From NCBI RefSeq assembly GCF_014652635.1, contig NZ_BMZE01000001.1:186001-250000 (forward strand): 64,000 nt of DNA, in the 5' to 3' direction. A model generated the notes under the pieces. The model did no database searches. It saw nothing but the letters and a program-made list of their open reading frames with translations, and was not told the origin of the DNA. Position numbers and translations under genes: made by a program. Source of the DNA: Devosia pacifica (GTDB lineage: Bacteria > Pseudomonadota > Alphaproteobacteria > Rhizobiales > Devosiaceae). The stretch's first letter is position 1, and each line of letters begins with the position of its first letter. Positions 29,652 to 37,211 of this stretch are shown in pieces.

Positions 29652-29858
29652 ATGTCCGATTCCGCAAATGATAATTTCCCTGTTGCTGACCTCCTCCTTG
29701 GAGCAAAAGCGATCGCAAAACATCTTGGCGTGACACAGCGCCAGACCTACCGGCTGATAGCTGACCGTCATATTCCATCGTTCAAGGTTGGCGGCACCGT
29801 CGCAGCGCGGCGGTCTCAGTTGAATGATTGGCTGTCTGGGCAGTCAGCCGCAGCCTAA
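29652..29858 (+). CDS. Excisionase/AlpA-like DNA-binding regulator
   Basis: 68-residue protein made almost entirely of a winged helix-turn-helix of the excisionase (HTH_17, MerR-like) family: AKAIAKHLGVTQRQTYRLIADRHIPSFKVGG. Such proteins bend att DNA for excision or, as AlpA in P4-like satellites, activate element genes. The ATG has GAGAAAGG upstream; the longer frame is not needed. It is divergent from the integrase and read from promoter copy 1. A terminator-like hairpin follows, so early transcription may be attenuated before the replication genes. Confidence 0.88.
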   Translation: MSDSANDNFPVADLLLGAKAIAKHLGVTQRQTYRLIADRHIPSFKVGGTVAARRSQLNDWLSGQSAAA

Positions 29859-29875
29859 CTACACACACCATCCAC

Positions 29876-29908
29876 AAGGCGCCCCGACCGTAAGGCCGGG
29901 GCCTTTTT
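29876..29908 (+). terminator. Terminator or attenuator after xis-like gene
   Basis: AGGC(G)CCCCG / CGGGGCCT stem with a 10-base loop, followed by TTTTT. Lies between the regulator and the replication module. Confidence 0.8.
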
Positions 29909-29968
29909 CACGCTGTCGGCAGACGCTGACGGCGCCGCGCTTTTGCGCGTCAACAAGGACATAAGAGA

Positions 29969-30223
29969 ATGAAGGTTATATTCGCGCGCCGGGTCAAAAA
30001 GGACCGCAGCGGCGGCAATCATACTTGCATCGGCACGGTCGACGTAGAGTTGAATCCGGACCTACGCTTGCATGGCTTGCGGCTGATGCTGACCAGGGGG
30101 CGTTATCTCGTCTACGCGCCACAGTCCCGCAGCAATCGAACGGCAACCTTTTCAAGGCCCCTCGCGGAGCAGCTTACCGCGCTCGCTTGTGAGGCGTTGG
30201 GAGTTGCCGCTAATGACGAGTAA
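29969..30223 (+). CDS. Small protein with weak SpoVG-like pattern
   Basis: 84 residues. The order of strands, with VDVELNPDLRLHGLRLMLTRGRYLVYAPQ in the middle, recalls the SpoVG fold (SpoVG has a comparable ...DIRVI...LFVAMP segment), an RNA/DNA-binding family also present in phages. The match is by eye only. The ATG follows AAGAGA. The 3' end overlaps the replication gene by 11 bases, indicating co-translation, so a role in early regulation or replication is likely. Confidence 0.6.
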   Translation: MKVIFARRVKKDRSGGNHTCIGTVDVELNPDLRLHGLRLMLTRGRYLVYAPQSRSNRTATFSRPLAEQLTALACEALGVAANDE

Positions 30224-31256
30224 GGGAACACCGCTAGACCAACTAAAGCTTGTATTGGCGGTTTCGCGGGATAGAGACCTGCCCAGAAGCGCCGTAGCGA
30301 TATACGGGTATCTGGTCGACGCTTACAAGAACAAGCATGGCAACACATGGGTCAGCCAAGAAACCCTTGGCGATGTCGTTGGGGTCAGCAAGGCGAATGC
30401 CTGCCGTGCCGTAGCCAAGCTTGAGGAGTTCGGATACGTCCGAACCGTCTTTCATGGCCATCGCGGCGCAGCTTCTAAATACGTTCCGAACCTCGACTTG
30501 TTGTCGATAACGCAACGATTGTCGGAAACGCAACGCAACGGATTAGTTGCCGCAAACGACAATCAGTCAGCCGACCAGTTGCCGCAAACGACAACTCAAA
30601 CGCCCGACCAGTTGCCGCAAACGGCAACCTACTCATACTTACAGTCACATGCTGACAAAGCATGTGGACTGGAAGTAGGAGGATCCCCGAGCGCTGGCGC
30701 CACGACTCCCGCTGTCGCGGGGTCGCGCGCCGCGTCGGGGTTCTCCGAGTTGTGGGAAGCTTATGGCCACACCATTAGTAAGGCCGCTGCCCAGCGCGCT
30801 TACGATGAGCTTGCGCCGGATGAGGCCCTGCACCTGACCATAATCGAGGCGGCTCGCGCTTGGCGCGCTGAGTACGATCGACAGGGACGTGAACCGCGTT
30901 TTCGGAAGCGATTGCACACCTGGATTGCGGATCGATGCTGGGAGCAGGAACTGCCGAAACCATATCGCCAAGGCAAGCAAACCCAGCCAAAGAAACCACG
31001 CGTGCACCCTGGCGAGGTGTTGCGGGACTTCACCATTGAAGATGTTGAGGGACATAGACTCACCATTCGCCCGAACGATCGGGAGGAGGGCGAACCAGAG
31101 ACGTTCAGCCGAGTTTTCGCGCCGGAAGATGTAGCCGGAATTACGTCTGCAGCGGGCAGGCTAGAAGGCGCGCGCGTCTGGTTGGTCATAGACGCCGATG
31201 AGCGACATATCTGGCATCCACACGAAGAAGCGTTGGAACAAAGTAAAATATTATGA
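30213..31256 (+). CDS. Lambda-O-like replication initiator carrying internal iterons
   Basis: 347-residue protein. Residues 10-95 form a winged helix-turn-helix domain (TWVSQETLGDVVGVSKANACRAVAKLEEFGYVRT), the type that opens phage replication initiators. Residues 96-138 are a low-complexity, Gln/Thr/Asn-rich linker encoded by five repeats of an 18-bp palindromic unit. A C-terminal domain (FSELWEAYGHTISKAAAQRAYDELAPDE, then FRKRLHTWIADRCWEQE) resembles the tail of phage replication proteins that recruit the host helicase. No helicase or primase gene is present, so the host must supply them. ATG 30213 has GGGAG upstream and overlaps the previous gene by 11 bases. Confidence 0.78.
   Translation: MTSKGTPLDQLKLVLAVSRDRDLPRSAVAIYGYLVDAYKNKHGNTWVSQETLGDVVGVSKANACRAVAKLEEFGYVRTVFHGHRGAASKYVPNLDLLSITQRLSETQRNGLVAANDNQSADQLPQTTTQTPDQLPQTATYSYLQSHADKACGLEVGGSPSAGATTPAVAGSRAASGFSELWEAYGHTISKAAAQRAYDELAPDEALHLTIIEAARAWRAEYDRQGREPRFRKRLHTWIADRCWEQELPKPYRQGKQTQPKKPRVHPGEVLRDFTIEDVEGHRLTIRPNDREEGEPETFSRVFAPEDVAGITSAAGRLEGARVWLVIDADERHIWHPHEEALEQSKIL
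30500..30628 (+). repeat. Five iterons: probable replication origin inside the initiator gene
   Basis: Units at 30500-30516, 30518-30534, 30546-30563, 30578-30595 and 30611-30628. The last is a perfect hyphenated palindrome, GTTGCCG-CAAA-CGGCAAC; the others differ at a few bases or are one base short. Spacing of the last three is 32-33 bp, about three helical turns. Location within an initiator gene between its two domains is the arrangement of lambda ori in gene O. Confidence 0.8.
30646..30666. other. Inverted repeat beside the iterons
   Basis: Perfect CACATGC / GCATGTG pair with a 7-base centre, 17 bp after the last iteron and preceded by an A/T-richer stretch; could belong to the origin. 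Confidence 0.5.
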
Positions 31257-32053
31257 CGCGTCAAGCAGCTATTTAGTGGATTTTTCCAACAATCGTGAAC
31301 GTACCGGGTACATATGGGTTTGCTAGAATCTCTCCAGTGTCCCAAGTTAGATTAGTGTTGACGGCCCGCACGTTTCCGCGCGAGCCGCCTTCGCGGTCAA
31401 TGATCGTCTAGGCTTGGGAAGACGTCCCGCGGTAACGGGGCCATCTTCTGCAGTGTGAGGAGACTAGCTCCCACTGCCCTAGGCGATACCGCCGGTATGT
31501 CCTTACGGACACCGGCCGTTCTAAAGTACAAGCTACACGCATGAGCGTTTTGCTCCCTTTAGTTGGAAGCAAGTCCAGGCTTGCTGGCCCCTTCAACGGC
31601 CAATCCGCCGAAGCCCTATGATCCCTCCTAAGTCGAATGCGGCTTCTTGGCTTTACTTCGGGGCTTGCCCTTCTGCTTGTATTAGAACTGGAGCGAGAGT
31701 GTTCCGATTCAATTTCGTGGTCAACGCAGAAAAATCACTAGTTCTTGTGTCCGGACTGCATACAGAGCCCAGTGATAGTAGGTGAGATATGTGAATTTCG
31801 GGGATATAGAGCGACCTCTCGACCGCTAGTATTGCGAATTTCGATGGCGCTTAACCTATTGAATTTTCTTGCATTATCCGACGCGAATCTAGGACCTTAT
31901 ATTCGTCAACTGCGAACTTTCGACTTGCTTTTTGTTGTGTACGATCGTTCTGCACTTAGGATGGCGAGTTGGCTGGTTAACAGGTTATGCACATTCAGCA
32001 CGACCGCAACGCACCGCCCGCTTGACATTCTCTCAAAAATATTGCAGCCGCGC
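31257..32053. other. 800-bp non-coding stretch before the structural module
   Basis: No frame here has a good ribosome site or recognisable product. The first part (to about 31670) is packed with hairpins, described separately. The last part (31700-32050) is A/T-richer and ends in promoter copy 2. Confidence 0.6.
31419..31667 (+). ncRNA. Candidate structured non-coding RNA of the element
   Basis: At least six hairpins in 250 bases. The two best share one plan: GCAGTG-(TGA bulge)-GGAG-actag-CTCC-CACTGC (31450-31477) and GCCGGT-(AT bulge)-GTCC-ttac-GGAC-ACCGGC (31491-31516). Others: GAGC/GCTC (31543-31555), AGCAAG-tccagg-CTTGCT (31568-31585), GGCC/GGCC (31586-31601), and GAAGCC/GGCTTC or AAGCCC/GGGCTT alternatives (31610-31667). 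No coding frame fits. Strand is assumed to be that of the surrounding genes. No known family is recognised. Confidence 0.45.
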
Positions 32054-32081
32054 TTGACGAACGAAAACGTATCTGCGCTTA
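32054..32081 (+). promoter_or_regulatory. Promoter/operator copy 2, before the structural module
   Basis: 27 of 28 bases match 29576-29603, including TTGACG, the ACG-AAAA-CGT inverted repeat, and the -10 region CTTA. It lies 38 bp before the TTG start of the next gene. Confidence 0.7.
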
Positions 32082-32119
32082 ACCTGAAGGGTTAGACCAC
32101 AACCCGAAAGGCCAGCACC

Positions 32120-32917
32120 TTGACCGAACCCGCCTATCTAGAAGACGACGACCCGCGGCTTTCCGAACCGCACCCCATTACCGACGCCGGCCCAAATCCA
32201 CCCGAGCGCATCATCGGACGGATTATAGGCGGAAAACTGAAAAAGCACATTGCGCCTATCGCCAGCGTATCCGCTCCAAAGCTTACCCGACCACCAGCTG
32301 CGAACGACAACACCCCTTTGCCGCACGAACGCCAGCACGGTGAAAGTCAAGCTGATTGGGTAGAGCGTACAGGCACCGCAGGCGCACCATGCGTTATAGA
32401 ATCGCCGCTTGATCTTGAATTTCGCACAAGGCGGATATCTGGCGACTTGGCGTTAAGCGCTGACTGGTTCAAAGCGCAGTATATCAAGGGCGCCCGAAGC
32501 GGCCGCAGCGGCAATCCTCTGAAGGTCGCACCGGGAACGCTGATCGGATCCGAAGTCAACGCTGATGGATACCTGGCCTGTCGTTACATCGCGTTCCGCC
32601 TGGGGCACCTTTACCAGACGCTCATGGGCGCCGTGATCGAAGACAAGCCGATGGCTGACCTATGCGGCGCTGAGTTTATGACCAGCGACGGCCGCTTGCC
32701 AAAAGACGCTGCTCGCATTGGGCGCCGCCGTGTAGTCGACGCGCTCACGCTCCTCAGTTCCGCCCATGAAGCTTGGATGGATATAGCCGAAGGCAAGGCG
32801 CAGCCGCGTTCCTATGCGGTTGGGCCGCTCCTCAACCATATGAGACCCACACAGCTTTCGGCGGCGAACGAAAACGCGCGCGCGAAGGGCAAGCACTACC
32901 TGTTAGGAGCCGCATAA
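32120..32917 (+). CDS. Element protein of unknown function, first gene after promoter copy 2
   Basis: 265 residues, TTG start with AAAGG upstream. The N-terminal 90 residues look disordered and proline-rich. A more ordered part follows (LDLEFRTRRISGDLALSADWFKAQYIKGARSG, then DGYLACRYIAFRLGHLYQTLMGAV), with no family motif I recognise. Its place directly behind the repeated promoter and before the head genes suggests a regulatory or early packaging role, but this is only position. It is followed by a run of nine G and palindromes that separate it from the head operon. Confidence 0.6.
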   Translation: MTEPAYLEDDDPRLSEPHPITDAGPNPPERIIGRIIGGKLKKHIAPIASVSAPKLTRPPAANDNTPLPHERQHGESQADWVERTGTAGAPCVIESPLDLEFRTRRISGDLALSADWFKAQYIKGARSGRSGNPLKVAPGTLIGSEVNADGYLACRYIAFRLGHLYQTLMGAVIEDKPMADLCGAEFMTSDGRLPKDAARIGRRRVVDALTLLSSAHEAWMDIAEGKAQPRSYAVGPLLNHMRPTQLSAANENARAKGKHYLLGAA

Positions 32918-32922
32918 GGGGG

Positions 32923-33077
32923 GGGGTGGTCCACCCCTAGACCCCGTTTATGTTACTATAAAGTGAGTACATCAAAACTTAAGCCCTGCCCATTGAGGCG
33001 GGGCTTTCTCGTTTCTGGCGCAAGCTCCTCAGCGCCGGAATCGGGGTGGTGTTTTCCGTGCTGGCCTGCACCACCCC
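32923..33077 (+). promoter_or_regulatory. Leader with paired GGGGTGG/CCACCCC motifs and a terminator
   Basis: GGGGTGG-T-CCACCCC (32923-32937), then an intrinsic-terminator-like hairpin AAGCCCTGCC / GGCGGGGCTT (32981-33006), then GGGGTGGTG / CACCACCCC (33043-33051 and 33069-33077). The first and last motifs could also pair with each other, giving two exclusive folds before the head operon. Confidence 0.45.
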
Positions 33078-33106
33078 TCACCCCTCAACTGAATGGAGGC
33101 GAGCCT

Positions 33107-33679
33107 ATGACGCTCGACACCCTGGCCGCGATCGTTGCGGCACGCCTCGCTGTCGATCGCGGGGCCGTTGATCCTCACCTGTCAAAGGTGAGTGCTGAAG
33201 CAACCCTAATCGAGCAGGCCGCAGAATTGATACTTTTGACCCTGGCAGATGGCTGCGAAGACTGGCGGCTATGGTTTGACCTGCCTGATAGCGAGGGTAA
33301 TGTTTTCACCCCGCTCGAGATACTATCGGCCATGCTCGTATGGCTCGCAGATTTGCGTACCAATGGCCTGGGAAAAATGGCCTTCGAGTCCGTGGTCCGC
33401 GTCGGTGATGACGCTGTTGTCATCTCTCGAGATGATGGCAAATTGCTCGTCTACACCGAAGACGGTCACCACGTTCCGCACCTTGCGCGCCGTATGACGA
33501 GCGCACGGGCGGTTTCTGGCCGGTGCTTGTTCTGGATAGCCAGAGACATTGAAGACCATCTACCCGAACGCCCGATGGAGTGGCGCACCCCAAAAATTGG
33601 CACCGTCAACGGCGTACCGATTGCCCAGTGGCGCGAAGCCATCGAAGGTGAGCTTGAGAAGATGGAAGCCCACCTATGA
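33107..33679 (+). CDS. Hypothetical protein upstream of portal
   Basis: 190 residues, ATG with GGAGG nine bases upstream. The frame extends upstream to 32963, but the leader hairpins lie there and the added sequence is cysteine/proline-rich and unlike the rest. The protein is acidic, with helical N-terminal (LAAIVAARLAVDRG) and a middle part DDAVVISRDDGKLLVYTEDGHHVPHL that looks like beta-strands. The stop overlaps the portal start by four bases (ATGA), so it belongs to the head operon. No family recognised. Confidence 0.65.
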   Translation: MTLDTLAAIVAARLAVDRGAVDPHLSKVSAEATLIEQAAELILLTLADGCEDWRLWFDLPDSEGNVFTPLEILSAMLVWLADLRTNGLGKMAFESVVRVGDDAVVISRDDGKLLVYTEDGHHVPHLARRMTSARAVSGRCLFWIARDIEDHLPERPMEWRTPKIGTVNGVPIAQWREAIEGELEKMEAHL

Positions 33680-34875
33680 AGTTGTGGCCATTCTCAAGGA
33701 AAGAGCCGGAAACAAAGTCACTAGCCGAACCATCGCCAGAGTTGCACGCGCTTTTCGGCGCCCTGCAGACGGCCGCAGGCATGACTGTTACGCCGGCCCG
33801 AGCGATGCAGGTTCCGGCTGTCACGGCATGCGTGCGGGCGATCAGCGAGGCCACCGGCACATTGCCGGTAAAGGTGTTTCGCAGGCTCGAGGGTGGCGGT
33901 AAAGAAGCTGCGCCAGATCACCCGGCTTATAAGTTGGTACACGACAGCGCCAACCCTTGGACGGGGGCCGGAAAGCTCCGCGAGCAGCTAACGCAAGACG
34001 CGCTCTTGTATGGGCACGGCGTTGCCTGGGTGAACCGGGTGAACGGCGAAGTTCGCGAGCTTATCCGAATAGATCCCCAATCGGTTCGCGTAGAGCTTAA
34101 CGATCGCACGTCAGAACCTGAGTTTCACGTTTCCGACGCCACCGCCAAGCGTATCTACAGCTGGCGCGATATCGTCTACATACCGGCGCCGGCTTTGGAT
34201 GGCGTACACGGTCAAGCGCCAATCACTACCGGACGCGAGGCGATCGCCCTGGCATTGGCGCTCCAGGATACGGCCGCAAGGTTTTTCAAGAACGGTGCCC
34301 AGCCTAGTGGCGTGGTGACCGTACCTGAGCAGCTTTCACCGGAAGCGCAAAAGCGGCTGGCGCAAGCCTGGCGCGAAGCACACGGCGGCGAAAATAGCCG
34401 CGGAACTGCAGTGCTGGAAGGTGGGGCCACCTGGGCGCCCGTCACGATGACCAACGTCGACTCGCAGTTCGAACAGCAACGCGCCGCGCAGAATATCGAG
34501 ATTTGTCGGATTTTCCGCGTGCCCCCGACATTCGCGCAGGACTATGGGCGGGCGACCTGGGCAAACTCATACAGCGCTAACCTGCAGTTCCTGCAGCACT
34601 GCCTAATGCCTTGGCTGCGAGCGTGGGAAGACGCCTTTAAGCGGGTTTTGATCCCAGACGATGAGCGCGATGAATACCTAGTCGAGTTCGTCACTGACGC
34701 GCTTCTGAAAGTCGATCCTACCGCGAAGTTTGAAGCGTACAGCAAAGCCATTGCCGCGCGGATCTTCAATCCGAACGAGGTGAGGGCGCTCGAGAACATG
34801 CCTCCTTATGAGGGCGGCGACGCGTTCGAGAATCCGAACACCAGTTCGGCGCCAGCAGCGGCACCACAGACCTAA
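33676..34875 (+). CDS. HK97-family portal protein
   Basis: 399 residues. The portal ring sits at one capsid vertex and passes DNA. Typical features: the N-terminal PARAMQVPAVTACVRAISEATGTLPVKVFRR, SANPWTGAGKLREQLTQDALLYGHGVAWV, and the stem/crown part FEQQRAAQNIEICRIFRVPPTFAQD. Length is normal for the family. It is the first of a compact head operon: portal, then the fused protease-capsid nine bases later. The C-terminus is a short alanine/proline tail. Confidence 0.95.
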   Translation: MKLWPFSRKEPETKSLAEPSPELHALFGALQTAAGMTVTPARAMQVPAVTACVRAISEATGTLPVKVFRRLEGGGKEAAPDHPAYKLVHDSANPWTGAGKLREQLTQDALLYGHGVAWVNRVNGEVRELIRIDPQSVRVELNDRTSEPEFHVSDATAKRIYSWRDIVYIPAPALDGVHGQAPITTGREAIALALALQDTAARFFKNGAQPSGVVTVPEQLSPEAQKRLAQAWREAHGGENSRGTAVLEGGATWAPVTMTNVDSQFEQQRAAQNIEICRIFRVPPTFAQDYGRATWANSYSANLQFLQHCLMPWLRAWEDAFKRVLIPDDERDEYLVEFVTDALLKVDPTAKFEAYSKAIAARIFNPNEVRALENMPPYEGGDAFENPNTSSAPAAAPQT

Positions 34876-34884
34876 AGAGACATA

Positions 34885-36393
34885 ATGGAACAAATGGTTT
34901 TCAAGGCCGCGTTCGCTGTCGATGACAGCGGCGCGGTGGAAGGCACCGCATGGCCGTTCGGCAGCCCGGATCGTACGGGCGACACGATCGTGCCGGAAGC
35001 CTTCGCAAGTGCGGTTGGGCATACGTTGCCAATGATGACGCGCCACAGCGAGTCGGTTGGCGTCTGGGATAGCATCACCGTCGACGCCGAGGGCCTGAAG
35101 GTCAAAGGGCGCCTGCTTATCGATGACGTACCCGATGCCCGCATCACCCGCGCTCTTGTGCGCGAGGGCGCAATGACCGGCCTTAGTGTCGGTTTCATCC
35201 CCAAGAAAGCGATCCGATCCAAGTCAGGGCGCACTTTCACAGACCTCGAGCTTGTCGAGGTTTCAATCGTTGCGGTTCCCGCCCATGCCGGCGCCCGCGT
35301 TACCAACATCAAGGAACTACCTATGGGCGAAGCCGCCACCGAAAACAAAGAGTTCGAAGCCGAACTTAAGGCCGCGAATGATAGTATCGAAGCACTTACC
35401 AAGCGCCTCGATGAGGCTGAAACCAAGCTGAACCGTCCGGCCGTTCAGACGAAGAGCGATGACGAGCCCAGCGAAGAGCGCAAGGCATTCACCACCTATT
35501 TGCGCCGCGGTGACAAGGCTTCCGAAGAGGAGCTTAAGGCGCTGGTTGTCGCCAATGATGAGCAGGCCGGTTACCTGGCGCCGCCTGAAATGGCGACTGA
35601 GTTCATCCGTGATCTTGTTGAGTTTAGCCCGATCCGATCGGTTGCCAGCGTGCGCAGCATCGGCGCCATGTCGGTCAAGTATCCGAGGCGCACGGGCATC
35701 ACCAATGCGAATTGGGAAGGCGAGACCGAAGAGTCCGAAGAGTCCAACGTGACCTTTGGGCAGGTTGAGATTCCGGCTAACCGTATTTCGACCTACGTTG
35801 ATATCTCGAACGAACTGCTTTCCGACAGCGCTGGTAGTGCCGAGCAAGAAGTTCGGTTGGCACTCAGCGAAGACTTTGCCCAGAAAGAGGGCTTGGCATT
35901 CGTGGAAGGTTCTGGCGTCAAGCAGCCTGAGGGCTTGCTGACCAATGCCGAAATTGAGGCTTATCTAAACGGTCACGCTACGACCCTGAGCGCCGATAAG
36001 CTCATCACCATGATGTACGACATGCCGGCGACCTACCGGAATAACGGTTCCTGGCTGATGAATGGCACGACCCTTGGCGTTGTCCGGACACTGAAGGACA
36101 CCAATGGCGCTTACATCTGGCAACCGGGCCTGCAGGCTGGCCAGCCATCGACTTTGCTAGGCCGTCCGGTTGTCGAGGCTGTCGATATGCCAAACGTGGC
36201 CAGCGGCGAGTTCCCGATCATTTATGGCGACTTCAGCGCATATCGGATCGTTGATCGCCTCGCCATGTCGATCCTTGTGGATCCGTACACACTGGCCAAG
36301 AAGAACATGACGCGCATTCATGCGAACCGTCGCGTTGGCGGCAAGGTCATTCAGGCCGCGCGCTTCCGCAAGCTGAAGATGGCCACCAGCTAA
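34885..36393 (+). CDS. Fused prohead protease and major capsid protein (HK97 type)
   Basis: 502 residues. Residues 1-150 are an HK97 prohead protease: GTAWPFGSPDRTGD, His54 in MTRHSES, Ser101 in GLSVGFIP, and acidic Glu122/Glu125, the expected catalytic set. Residues 155-190 are a charged coiled coil (scaffold/delta-like). Residues 200-502 are the HK97 capsid fold, with GYLAPPEMATEFIRDLVEFSPIR, the E-loop region, and FIEGSG-like FVEGSGVKQPEG. Normally these are two genes; here they form one frame without internal stop, so the protease must cut itself free during maturation. Confidence 0.93.
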   Translation: MEQMVFKAAFAVDDSGAVEGTAWPFGSPDRTGDTIVPEAFASAVGHTLPMMTRHSESVGVWDSITVDAEGLKVKGRLLIDDVPDARITRALVREGAMTGLSVGFIPKKAIRSKSGRTFTDLELVEVSIVAVPAHAGARVTNIKELPMGEAATENKEFEAELKAANDSIEALTKRLDEAETKLNRPAVQTKSDDEPSEERKAFTTYLRRGDKASEEELKALVVANDEQAGYLAPPEMATEFIRDLVEFSPIRSVASVRSIGAMSVKYPRRTGITNANWEGETEESEESNVTFGQVEIPANRISTYVDISNELLSDSAGSAEQEVRLALSEDFAQKEGLAFVEGSGVKQPEGLLTNAEIEAYLNGHATTLSADKLITMMYDMPATYRNNGSWLMNGTTLGVVRTLKDTNGAYIWQPGLQAGQPSTLLGRPVVEAVDMPNVASGEFPIIYGDFSAYRIVDRLAMSILVDPYTLAKKNMTRIHANRRVGGKVIQAARFRKLKMATS

Positions 36394-36450
36394 ACCAGCC
36401 AAACAACAGGGCGTCCGCAGTGGCGCCCTTTCTCATTCTAGGAGAGATAC

Positions 36451-36837
36451 ATGCGAGATATCGCAAGCAATATTGGCGTTGTGCAGCTGGTTGTCCCGGC
36501 TGTTCTCAGCGCCACGAATACAGCAGAACCCGTCGACCTGCAGGGCTTTGAGTCCGCTGCCGTGGTGATCAATACCGGCGCAATCGTCAGCGCTGGCGAC
36601 TTCACCGCCAAGCTGCAGGAGTCGGACACCACCGAAACGGGCGACTTCACAGACGTTGCGGCTGAACACCTCATTGGCACGCTGCCCGCTACCCTCGAGG
36701 CGGCTAGTACCTACAAACAAGGTTACGCTGGCCATCGCCGCTACTTGCGCACCGTGATCACTAAGAATGGTGGCACGTCGATTGCGGCAAGTGCGGTGCT
36801 GGTCAAAGGCCACCCACACGTTCGGCCTGTAGCCTAA
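36451..36837 (+). CDS. Probable small structural protein
   Basis: 128 residues, ATG behind AGGAGAG. Composition is strand-rich, with many Thr/Val/Ala and no charged clusters: SAAVVINTGAIVSAGDFTAKLQESDTTETGDF, then GYAGHRRYLRTVIT. Similar small proteins follow capsid genes in alphaproteobacterial phages, and capsid decoration or neck function is a fair guess from position and fold. A strong terminator follows at once. Confidence 0.6.
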   Translation: MRDIASNIGVVQLVVPAVLSATNTAEPVDLQGFESAAVVINTGAIVSAGDFTAKLQESDTTETGDFTDVAAEHLIGTLPATLEAASTYKQGYAGHRRYLRTVITKNGGTSIAASAVLVKGHPHVRPVA

Positions 36838-36842
36838 TCCAT

Positions 36843-36862
36843 CGCGCAGCCGACACTGCGCG
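36843..36862 (+). terminator. Terminator of the portal-capsid operon
   Basis: CGCGCAG / CTGCGCG stem with a 6-base loop, then TTCAATTTT, six bases after the stop of the small structural gene. Confidence 0.75.
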
Positions 36863-36867
36863 TTCAA

Positions 36868-36997
36868 TTTTGCTGTTGGGTTGATTGCTAGGGTTTAGCG
36901 AGAGCCCTTGTTTCACTGATTGCTCAACAGCAAAAACGAGCGTGTTCGGGGCGTCCTGGCCTTCGGCTTGAACACCGATGGTTTCCCGGACACGCTC
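36868..36997. other. Two large inverted repeats between capsid and packaging genes
   Basis: TTTTGCTGTTG (36868-36878) pairs perfectly with CAACAGCAAAA (36925-36935), with an inner AGGGTT/AGCCCT stem. Then GAGCGTGTTCGGG (36938-36950) pairs with CCCGGACACGCTC (36985-36997), 12 of 13. They separate convergent genes and lie ahead of HNH-terS-terL, so a terminator, an RNA, or part of a cos site are all possible. Confidence 0.55.
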
Positions 36998-37003
36998 ACC
37001 CTA

Positions 37004-37168
37004 CTACTCCCTGAGCAGCTGATTCATGATGCGCTTAAGCTTGTCATTTGCGTCCTCCAGCTCGCGTTTCGCGCGATCAATGTCCCCTGAACGCATGTAC
37101 CTCTCGACATCATAGAGTTCGTTGTTGAGTACCCGCCTTATCTGATCGGCTGCCTCATGGTTCGCCAT
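37004..37168 (-). CDS. Small coiled-coil protein on the reverse strand
   Basis: 54 residues, charged and helical: it starts MANHEAADQIRRVLNNELYDVERYM and continues IDRAKRELEDANDKLKRIMNQLLRE. The ATG at 37168 has GGGAG eight bases upstream; an ATG at 37183 would add five residues. It is the only right-to-left gene in the structural region, between the capsid and packaging operons, so it may be expressed in the lysogen (a moron-like cargo gene). Two stop codons in a row end it. No family recognised; it may be a small DNA- or protein-binding factor. Confidence 0.6.
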   Translation of the reverse strand: MANHEAADQIRRVLNNELYDVERYMRSGDIDRAKRELEDANDKLKRIMNQLLRE

Positions 37169-37211
37169 CTTTGAATCTCCCATGTCCTCACAGGCTTAAG
37201 TTAGTCATTCA

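Noticed and set aside
31257..32053. Retron or group II intron
   Set aside because: Structured RNA is present but there is no reverse transcriptase and no domain V-like hairpin.
31745..32095. 116-aa frame in the non-coding part of the element
   Set aside because: TTG start without ribosome site, no domain, and it runs through the repeated promoter copy 2.
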